The notes beneath the pieces are model-generated. The model was not told the DNA's origin and ran no database searches. It saw only the letters and a program-made list of their open reading frames with translations. A stretch of 64,000 nucleotides of DNA from contig NC_089744.1 of assembly GCF_040412425.1 (NCBI RefSeq), forward strand, positions 42,855,099-42,919,098. The letters are read 5' to 3'. The translations under genes were made by a program, and so were the position numbers. The stretch is from Macrobrachium rosenbergii. Its lineage: Eukaryota > Arthropoda > Malacostraca > Decapoda > Palaemonidae. Below are positions 55,445 through 64,000 of the stretch, one piece after another. Positions within the stretch are counted from its first letter, which is position 1. Each line of letters starts with the position of its first letter.

Positions 55445-57641
55445 ATAACCCTTTAACGCCGAAGCCCTATTTACAAAAACGTCTCCCGTATGCCGGCAGC
55501 GTTCGGTGAGTTAGCGCCGAAGCGAAAAAAAAGTTTTTTTCAAAAAATCACAGCACGCTTAGTTTTTAAGATTAAGAGTTCATTTTTGGCTCATTTTTTT
55601 GTCATTGCCTGAAGTTTAGTATGCAACCATCAGAAATGAAAAAAATATCATTATCATATATAAATATTGGAATATATGACAGCAAAAAAAAAAACTCGTA
55701 TATAATTGTATACAAATCGCGCTGTAAGCAAAACGGTTAAAGCTAATGAGTTAATTTTTTTTAGTTGTATTGTACACTAAATTGCGATGATTCTGGTATA
55801 TAACAAATTTTAAAACGATCAAAGCAACACAGAGAAAATATTTTCACAAAATGATGCGTGAATTCATAACGAGCGGACGTAAAAAAATGTTTTTTTAAAA
55901 AATTCACCATAAATCGAAATATTGTGCTAGAGACTTCCCATTTGTTGAAAAATGAAGCTAATTGATTGAATATTACTAGACTGTAAGTGTTTTAGCTTAC
56001 AATTGCAGTTTTCGACCATTTCGGTCGAGTTAAAGTTGACCGAAAGTCGAATTTTTTCTATTTATCGTGATTTATATGAAAATATTTCAAAACTGATAAA
56101 AGCTACAACCGTAAGTTTTTTTTTTTGTATTGTACATGAAATTGCGCACATTTTCATATATAAAACTTTATGTAACGACTAATATAAAGCGGTGCAAACA
56201 TTACGACAACGAGACAAAAGAATTTCTGAGATGTTCAGCCGAGTTACTGCGCAGACGTAAGGAAAATGTTTTTTTCAAAAATTCACCATAAATCGAAATA
56301 TTGTGCTAGAGACTTCCAATTTGTTGCAAAATGAAGTTAAACGATTGAATATTACTAGAATGTAAGAGTTTTAGCTTACAATTGCGGTTTTTTACAATTT
56401 CGGTTGAGTTAAAGTTGACCGAAGGTTGAAATTTTGGCAGTTATCGTGATTTATGTGAAAATATTTCAAAACTGATAAAAGCTACAACCATGAGCTATCT
56501 TCTGTTGTATTCTACATGAAATTGCGCACATTTTCATATATAAAAGTTTATGTAACGACTAATGTAAACGATGCAAACATTACGACAACATGACGAAAAG
56601 AATTTCTGAGATGTTCGGCCGAGTTACCACAAGCACAGATGTAAGGAAAAAATTTTTTTCAGAAATTCACCATAAATCGAAATATTGTGCTAGAGACTTC
56701 CAGTTTGTTGCAAAATGAAGGTACATGATTGAATATTACTAGAATGTAAGAGTTTTAGCTTATAATTGCGTTTACCATTTCGGTCGAGTTAAAGTTGACT
56801 GAAGCTTGAAATTTTGGCAGTTATCGTGATTTATATGAAAATATTTCAAAACTGATAAAAGCTACAACCATGAGTTATTTTCTGTTGTATTCTACATGAA
56901 ATTGCGCACATTTCCATATATAAAACTTTATGTAACGACTAATATAAAGCAGTGCAAACATTACGACAACATGACGAAAGAATTTCTGGCACGGAGTAAG
57001 GAAAAAGTTTTTTTAAAAAATTCACCATAAATCGAAATATTGTGCTAGAGACTTCCAATTGGTTGCAAAATGAAGGTAAATGATTGAATATTACTAGATC
57101 GTAAGAGTTTTAGCTTAAAATTGCGTTTTTTACCATTTCTGTCGAGTCAAAGTTGACCGAAGGTTGAAATTTTGGCAGTTATCGTGTTTTATATGAAAAT
57201 ATTTCCAAACTGATAAAAGCTACAACCATGGGTTGTATTTTGCTGTATTTTACATGAAATTGCGCACATTTTCATATATAAAACTTTATGTAACGGCTAA
57301 TACAGAACAGTGCAAAAATTACGACAAAATGACGAAAGAATTTATGAAATTTTCGGCTGAGTTACTGCCCATGCGTAAGAAAAAAGTTTTTTTAAAAAAT
57401 TCACCATAAATCGAAATATTGTGCTAGAGACTTCCAATTTGTTGCAAAATGAAGGTACATGATTGAATATTACTAGAATATAAGAGTTGTAGCTTACAAT
57501 TGCGTTTTTCGACCATTTCAGTTGAGTCAAAGTTGACCGAAGGTTGAAATTTTTTGTAGTCGACGTACGGTACGTCCACTCGGCACCCAACAGACAATTT
57601 TAGTCGACGTATGATACATCCAATAGGCGTTTAAGGGTTAA
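55445..57641 (-). mobile_element. TTAA-flanked satellite-carrying element, copy R4 (5 units)
   Basis: Left end ATAACCCTTTAACGCC (border TTAA mutated to ATAA), right end GGCGTTTAAGGGTTAA. Five units (markers at about 55903, 56280, 56667, 57020, 57399). The spacing 56667-57020 is about 353 and lacks the same GAGATGTTCGGCCGAGTTAC segment as one unit of R3, at the same position counted from the palindrome end. Palindromes at 57561-57620. Confidence 0.9.
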
Positions 57642-57773
57642 TAGATGATGTCTGTAGTTTTTGCACTAGGTACCTAGCAGTGTGTCCCATGATGTATGAA
57701 AAACTAACAGAATTAATAAAAATAAAATGCCAAATTGGAAGACGATTAGATAATTTGAATAGAAAGAGTTCAG

Positions 57774-59246
57774 TTAAGGGGAGCGTTTGAAAAAATAATT
57801 TTTTATTAATAACTCTGGTTTTTTTTTGCATGAATCAGTTTGAAATTTTGGCCATTGGTTAGTTTATGTATAGCGAAAAGGGCAGTATTCATATTTTCCT
57901 TCTTGCCCCCCCCCCCCATTCACAGGTATTATAGATTAGAATAAGGTTTCAATTTTTTTAAAATCTTTGATCGATTTCATGGAAAAATAAATCCCAAATA
58001 TATTTTTGGGACAAGATAAAAAAACTCTTTAGTTTTGTAGATAATTTATTTAGCTTTCATTTGCTTTTTGTTTCATTGAGATAGGTGAATTCGTTACGTC
58101 TGAATTTCCATTTGAAGGTCGATAACTTTAGTTTTGAGATATCGGCCTCCAAAGTTTTATGATGACAATTTTTGCTTGTCTGGCCATTTATTTGCTTGTT
58201 GTCTCACACTTTGAGGTTTTTATGACAAATTTGATATGTTATATCATACAGTAAATCCCCTGTATTCGCGGTCTCATGATTCACAGACTCACGCATTCGC
58301 GGGTTTCTCTGTGGAACATATCAACCCATTATTTGCGGAAAATTCGCCCATTCGCGGTATTTTTCACTGAGAAATATTCACTAATTACTGTATTTTCATG
58401 TAATTTTCATGAATAAATGCACTTTTTGTGATAAAACTATTAAAATACTCATGTATAAGCATTTTTACAGGGTTTTTCTTGTGTTGAAACTATAAAAATG
58501 GGCAGTTCTAAGTGTTTTAGAGGGGTTTTAAGTATTCGTGGATTTTAGCTGTTCGCTGGGGGCTGTGGTACGCATCCCCTGCGAATACGGCGGGTTCACT
58601 GTATTGGTGTTATCTGTTATTATTATTTTATGTATATTGAATTATATTTTGTATATTTATGCTCCTGGTCCCCCTCTTTCCTCTCTCTTGGATGCCTCCA
58701 TCTTCATGATGTCGTTTCTTCCTTTCTCTTATGGGACGTAGATGTTGTTTAAATTTTCTTGGTCTTGGCATGGTTTCTTCTGAACAAAGAAGTATTGCAA
58801 AGCCAAGAGAAATAAAAAAATTAGACTTGCAAAGTAATATAAGTGCGCTGAATGAAAAGTGTGTCAAAACACGGGCGAGGTTGGGCAGCGTGATGTCTTG
58901 CTTCATCGAGAGCTGAGCTGCTACTGATTGCCCAAGAGGGTACACTCCTTCACCCAACAGAGCCTCTATCACTTGCGTAGGATATAGTTGCCATATACCG
59001 CATTTAGATATTCTTCTTTGATAGCTAAATTGGAATTACTACCGATATACTGAAGTTGTTATTACATTATACGAAAAATGTAATTTTCTCAGTGATGGTA
59101 GGGTTACAGTTTTGGCTTATAACTCCAAAACTATTGGGAATTTAATAAAATTTTCTGAGAATATAGTCAAGAGGTGCAAGAGTCCGTATGTGAAATATCA
59201 GGAAAAATTTGGATTCTTCCAATTTTTCTTCAAACACTCCCCTTAA
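57774..59246. mobile_element. Second TTAA-flanked inverted-repeat element
   Basis: TTAAGGGGAGCGTTTGAAAA at the left; right end as reverse complement TTAAGGGGAGTGTTTGAAGA. Terminal repeats about 30 bp with TTAA at both borders. It disrupts the non-LTR ORF2. No transposase; it contains a C(9-10) run near 57907 and a pogo-like MITE. It is unrelated in sequence to R1-R5, whose ends start CCCTTAAA. Confidence 0.8.
58247..58603. mobile_element. Pogo-like MITE (about 357 bp), nested
   Basis: Left TACAGTAAATCCCCTGTATT then CGCGGTCTC; right, as reverse complement, TACAGTGAACCCGCCGTATT then CGCAGGGG. Flanked by TA. Interior repeats ATTCGCGG motifs (58272, 58293, 58352). Inserted inside the second TTAA element, itself inside a non-LTR element: three levels of nesting. 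Confidence 0.9.
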
Positions 59247-59779
59247 ATAAATAAAACATACCGTTATTAGAAGAAAATTTACAAAAACTAACATATTATT
59301 ATTAGAAATTGATACATTAAAGCCTCTATGTAACAAAATATCTGCAAAATTTAAAAAAGAATTAATTCAAGGAAGAATCATTTTATGGACGAAATATATA
59401 TAAGATCTCTCTAATAGTACTCCCATACAAAAAATATGGAAAAAATTCAGGCAAATAAATGGTACCCACATTAAACCACCTAGACATGCCATATTAAAAG
59501 ATGGGAAAAGTATACTTGATCCGAAAGAAATAAGTAATGTAATAGGAGAAAACTTAACAAAAGTAAGTAGTGATAATAATTTAGATAAACACTATAAGAG
59601 ATATATATTATAGTAGAAAATTGAATATAGAAGAGTTGGAATATGCTCTCTTAAACAGCAATAAATCTTCTTCTGGAGGTGACAGTATTTGTTTTGAAAT
59701 GATCTGCTACCTAGCACCTTTGGCAAAGTCATACTTTTTATAGTTTTATAATCACTTTTGGTTTTGAAATTTATTTTCC

Positions 59780-60960
59780 TGATGAATGGCATAAAGCAAT
59801 ACTGTAATTATTCCTATCCCTAAACCTGGAAAGGATCCCAGTAATGTAAATAATTACAGACCAATTTCTTTAAGAAGTTGCTTATGCAAATTACTAGAGA
59901 AAATTGTAAATGCTCAACTAACATGGCACATTCGAGAAAATAAAATTTTGACTCCTACTCAATTCGGGTCACAATGTGGCAGATCTACATTGGATTCTCT
60001 TTTTAACTTAGAAGACCACAATGAAGAGGATTTGAAGGAAAACAAATTACTATAGCCATCTTTTTTGACACTGAAAAGGCGTATGATACTACATGGAGAT
60101 ATACAATATTAAAAACGTTACAGAAAAAAAGCATCCATGAACATTTACCCAGGTTTACCCACAACTTTTTGATAAATCGCGCTTTTCAAGAATTGATGAT
60201 GTATTGTCAAGTAAATTTCCACTTGAAAATGGTGTTCCACAAGGAAGCATCCTTAGTGGTACACTGTTTACTTTAGCAATTAATGACATTAGTAAAATCT
60301 ACTTGTTTGGAATTAAAAGTAACTTGTATATGGAGGATTTTGCTGTATATTATTCAGCATCTCGAATAAAACATGCAGAACAAATCATTAATAAAAGCAT
60401 AATAAAAATAGATGAATGGGCCTCATCTGTAGGCTTTAAATTTTCCGTAGATAAGACTCAAGCAATCATGGTTTATAAAAATAAAAAGTGGAAACAGTGT
60501 AAAAAAATAATTTAAAAATCAGAAACCATAGTATACCAATCAGCCAAATGGCAAAATTTTTGGGATTAGTATTTTATACTCACTTGAACTAGAAAGCCCA
60601 TATAACATACATGAAATCAAAATATAAAAGAGCATTAAACCTAATTAAAAAAACTTTCGAACACTAATTGGGGAGCCGATAGATATACCCTTACTGTACT
60701 GAGTAAAGCAACAGTGCTATCTATCATTGGTTATGAAAGCAAAATATATGGCTCGGCATCAGACGCAGCCCTGAAAACGTTAGACCCAGTTCATAATAAA
60801 GGCCTTAGAATATGTCCATGTGTCTTTAGATCATCACCAAAGTCATCTTTACAAGTTGAATGTGGTGAACTCTATCTCTCTCTCCATAGAGAGTTTGTAA
60901 CAATGAAGAGTTCTCTGAGAATTCAGACAAATGATTCTCCAACCAAAAAATTATTGGATT
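59780..60960 (+). pseudogene. Reverse transcriptase of the I-like element, broken
   Basis: Near 59815-59900 IPKPGKDPSNVNNYRPISLR (fingers, written from two adjoining frames), then AQLTWHIRENKILTPTQFGS. The block with the first Asp reads FFDTEKAYDTTWRYTILKTL (60062-60120; normal FD-EKAYDTVW). 60204-60515: LENGVPQGSILSGTLFTLAI, LYMEDFAVYYSAS where the usual YADD is YMED (one Asp replaced), then IDEWASSVGFKFSVDKTQAI. 60714-60962 gives the region after RT (LDPVHNKGLRICPCVF). Frameshifts near 60040, 60180 and 60515. Confidence 0.82.
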
Positions 60961-61044
60961 AAGAGATATATTTATAAATAGTCATCCACATCCTTTCCCA
61001 ATTAGAAATAGAAGATTGTTTGATTGTATTTGAGTTACCTTTAA

Positions 61045-61240
61045 TAGTAAAATTACCTCCTCCAGTGGCTGAAAGTTGATCAGACTGTTTTCGATGGGCG
61101 GAGTTACCTTTGATGAAGAGTTAAAATTAGAAATTCATTTTCGCTATAATGTGGTTGATTCCACAATAAGCTGTAGGTCCCTCCATGCTGTTAATCAGTA
61201 AAACTAAGGTATACTTAACTTTACCTCCTCCATGGAAAGT
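61045..61240 (+). mobile_element. SINE copy, degenerate, internally deleted
   Basis: CGATGGGCGGAGTTACC, GATGAAGAGTTAAAATTAGA, AAATTCATTTTCGCTATAAT, CACAATAAGCTGTAGGTCCC and GCTGTTAATCAGTAAAACTA match the minus-strand SINE at 31221-31507 in order, lacking its middle (about 60 bp). It splits the non-LTR element between RT and RNase H. Confidence 0.82.
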
Positions 61241-61390
61241 GAATTCAATAAGAATTTGTACACTTAAAATATTTATCAAAAAGTTATTCATATACCCTAG
61301 AACACCATAGACAAGATACAGTTGAACATTATAATCTGAAAAGGTCCACATTACACAGTATACAGCTATGGATCTAAGTCACAGTATGGA

Positions 61391-61837
61391 GTGGGATATA
61401 CTGCAGTATCCCAAGACAAAATTTATCAGTTCTCTCTACTAGATAATGCCTCAGTATTTACAGCTAAGTTATGTTCAATAGCATCAGCCATAAAAATAAT
61501 TAAAGAAGCCTCATTTAATAATTTTGTGATTTATAGTGACTCTAGAAGGGCTATAGAAGCCATTCAAAGTTACAATAAAAAAAATAATATTGTACAACAA
61601 ATTAGGTTTCCACTCCATAAATTGTATAGTAATGGAAAAAATATTGAAATATGTTGGATCCCTGCCCATGTAGGGATTAAAGGAAATGAAGAGGCTGATA
61701 AAGCAGCTAAAGAAGTGGTCCGCTTGACAAGAGCAAATGTAAACATCTCTATTAGTGATTATATAAGATGGACAGAAACAATGATTGTAAGTAAATGGCA
61801 AAAAATATGGAATGAAGAACCTGGAAATAATAAATAA
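61391..61837 (+). pseudogene. RNase H domain of the I-like element
   Basis: One intact frame of about 148 codons. LDNASVFTAKLCSIASAIKI (Glu position, where the family usually has TAEL, reads TAKL), NNFVIYSDSRRAIEAIQSYN (Asp), and ICWIPAHVGIKGNEEADKAA (His and final Asp). The first Asp block upstream reads GYTAVSQDK. RNase H in this position, after RT, is typical of the I, R1 and related clades. It is continuous in frame, but the Glu-to-Lys change suggests it is inactive. Confidence 0.88.
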
Positions 61838-61850
61838 AAACTGATAAAAT

Positions 61851-63660
61851 CCTTTGTTGGAAAATGGAGTCCATCATATCAGAGAAAGAGACACACACAC
61901 AAGTAATTCTGACTTGTCTTCAAATAGGCCATACTCGTTTGATACATGGACACTAAATGCCCAGGTTGCAAAGTGTTGATAACTGTCAAGCATGCATTGT
62001 GTGAATACCAAATATAACCTTAATATCAAATTTTGGAAGTAGGTCAATAAAGGAAATTTTGTCAATCTTCTACATTTTCAGTAATACCAAGTTAATACCA
62101 ATTTTAATGTTCATGAGCTGTGATTTCACTGATAAAATATAAAAATAAGTGAATAATAAAAATATGAAAACCTTTAGGGAGTCTATTGAATTTTAAAACG
62201 ACTAAATTTAAAATGTTACTTAACTTATTCTGAATTTTAATACACTTTTTAGTGAGTATAAATGGAAACATGAGTATAAATGTATTATTGTGTGAGTGTG
62301 TTCCAGTATGAGAACATATGCCCTTGTGCAATTTTTAATTTCATTTTCATTCATTCATCATCATACCGGATAATGACCTATGTGGAAGGGTTGGCATGAG
62401 TAGATAACCGGGGACCTACCCGCCTACCCGCCCAGGCTGGGTTTTTTAATCTAAAAAACCTGGGTGGGTTTTTTTTAAAGTTTTTAGCTGTTTTCTGCTT
62501 CCATAATCCATTATCATTGTTCTGTTGTGTAACTTTTAGTTTGATACATAATTTAAAGTAGAACAAATATATTTACAACCCCCTTTTTTTAAATTGTGGA
62601 AGATAGAATAGTTTTCTAATCTTAAAAAAAAAGGCAGATTTTTTTTTACCTTTTTTAGCTGTTTTCTGCTTCTATAATGCATTGTTATGGTACTAGTATG
62701 TAAATTTTGTGATACATAATGAAGAGTAGAACAGCATAACCTAGAAACCCCTTTTTTTGAATTTGGAAGACATAATATACCTCATTACAATTGTACAGCA
62801 AGTCTCCTACTGCGAGATCAGTTTCTGAGACCTGTTGTATGTCAGATCTGTTCTTAAGTCAGATTTATGGTCAGACCAGGCACATAAGGTAATTGAGATT
62901 TAGCCTAGGCCTACTAAGTAAACTGAAGTCTCAACTTTTTGACTTTTTAAAGTACTTATATAGGCCTCACAAGTTTCATCATGTATGCCAATCAGCACAT
63001 TTTCCTCAACTTCAGTATTTCATGTTGCAACATGTTGTAGTTATGATTATTGTATTCTTCAATCTGAGCTCACATGTCCCAGAATATACAAGCTATCAAT
63101 AACAATATATAGCAGGTCAATGCAGTAAATGTTTCAATGGAAAAATAAAAACAGCCACAGTTAACTGTAATGAACTAAAAGAAAAAAAAAGTCAGAGAAC
63201 TTAGAGAAGGAATGCATTTCAAGCTCAACAAGTTTTATCATGTACATTAGGCATTTGGCTTTGTGGTTTCTCTTTACTGTTACATCATCGTACATGTTGT
63301 ATCTTGTTTTATGTAGGTAAAGTGGCATGATGGGTAAACAGACCCTAATTATTGTACAAGTTGCCGACTAACTTTAGTACTTTACTGCTTTGTAATTGTA
63401 TAGTAAACTAGATTAAATAATTTTATGGTAGTTTAGGATATATTGTATGTCAGAGTACTTATTGGACACTACAAGACATCAAGCATGCAACTTAAAACCC
63501 ACATCTCATACTTACATGCAACCTATAGGCAAATGATGATAAATAAATTATTAGATAGATAAATGATAATGGGGAAAGAATTGTTTGATAAAAGTTGCTG
63601 TCAGAAACTTAGGACTTAAGTTTCCCAAACTTTCCATAGTAAGCCTAAGCTAAAGAAGTC
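61851..63660. other. Unassigned sequence with a tandem duplication
   Basis: No gene seen. A segment with TTTTTAGCTGTTTTCTGCTT then CATAATCCATTATCATTGTT (62480-62590) recurs at about 62652-62760, period about 170 bp. GTACAGCAAGTCTCCTACTG at 62796 looks like one end of another pogo-like MITE, but no partner end was found. Confidence 0.45.
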
Positions 63661-64000
63661 TTAACCCTTAAACGCCAAGCCTCTATTTACAAAAGTGTCT
63701 GTCGTATGCCGGCGGTGTTCGGGAGTTAGCGCCGAAGCGGAAAAAAAGTTTTTTTCAAAAAATCACAGCACGCTTAGTTTTAAGATTAAGAGTTAATTTT
63801 TGGCTCCTTTTTTTGTCATTGCCTGAAGTTTAGTATGCAACCATCAGAAATGAAAAAAAATATCATTATCATATCTAAATATTGAAATATATGACAGCGC
63901 AAAAAAAAAAATTCATATATAATTGTATGCAAATCGCGCTATGAGCAAAATGGTTAAAGTTAATGAGTTATTTTTTTTCTTTGTATTGTACACTAAATTG
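63661..64000 (-). mobile_element. TTAA-flanked satellite-carrying element, copy R5 (cut by window end)
   Basis: TTAACCCTTAAACGCCAAGC at the left border, then the GCCGAAGCGGAAAAAAAG and AATCACAGCACGCTTAGTTT blocks shared with R2-R4. The tandem units and right end lie outside the window. Confidence 0.88.

Larger units (their letters stand above)
57642..61850 (+). mobile_element. I-like non-LTR retrotransposon with RNase H, interrupted
   Basis: 57690-57770 (CQIGRRLDNLNRKSS) and 59247 onward read as one ORF2 once the TTAA element 57774-59246 is removed. Near 59430-59530 IWKKFRQINGTHIKPPRHAI then LKDGKSILDPKEISNVIGEN; RT 59780-60515; post-RT region 60560-60960; a SINE copy at about 61045-61240; RNase H 61391-61837. 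Multiple stops. The remnant at 30960-33450 is a relative. Confidence 0.8.

Noticed and set aside
53519..64000. Search for the MAEA C-terminal RING-like exons
   Set aside because: No Cys-x2-Cys block with splice sites and fitting phase was found; they probably lie beyond the window.

Overview
This is eukaryotic nuclear DNA: AT-rich, with spliced host exons and a dense load of decayed transposable elements. The mix of DIRS-type tyrosine-recombinase retrotransposons, a tRNA-derived SINE, Tigger/pogo and Tc1/mariner relics, I/RTE-like non-LTR remnants and simple repeats points to an arthropod. A decapod crustacean is my best guess, but that is an inference from repeat style and I could not test it.

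The only host gene recognised is MAEA, the E3-ligase subunit of the GID/CTLH complex (yeast Gid9/Fyv10). It lies on the + strand in six coding exons (19857-19895, 20212-20397, 21046-21225, 21486-21709, 37009-37100, 53355-53518). They join in phase into 295 codons covering the N-terminal helical region, LisH, CTLH and the start of the CRA region. The C-terminal RING-like exons were not found before the window ends. Introns 4 (15.3 kb) and 5 (16.3 kb) are swollen with transposons.

Region by region. 0.75-5.4 kb: DIRS element C (gag, RT/RNase H, methyltransferase-like region, tyrosine recombinase), heavily mutated. 5.56-5.81 kb: a MITE. 6.07-19.28 kb: DIRS element A, whose ends are fixed by its internal complementary region (ICR); it is split by a second complete DIRS-like element, B (about 6.9-12.7 kb). 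A ends 577 bp upstream of the MAEA start codon. 21.7-37.0 kb (intron 4): a possible gag fragment, a pogo-like MITE, an autonomous-type Tigger relic (25.57-28.56 kb) inside older retroelement sequence, an I-like non-LTR remnant carrying a SINE with a perfect 13-bp target duplication, a Harbinger-like element and another MITE. 37.1-53.35 kb (intron 5): a Tc1/mariner relic, RTE and CR1/Jockey-like fragments, and DIRS element D (39.29-51.11 kb) holding three copies of a TTAA-flanked repeat family. 53.5-64 kb (intron 6 or beyond): a MITE with a very long hairpin, two more copies of the TTAA family, a second TTAA-flanked element, and an I-like non-LTR element with an RNase H domain.

The most unusual item is the TTAA family (five copies, R1-R5). 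The ends are short inverted repeats next to TTAA, as in piggyBac elements. The interior is a tandem array of roughly 380-bp units, with 3, 4, 6 and 5 units in the four complete copies. Total length rises almost linearly with unit number, so the element looks like a mobile carrier of an expanding satellite. A second notable item is a Cys-rich N-terminal domain shared by the first ORFs of DIRS elements A and D.
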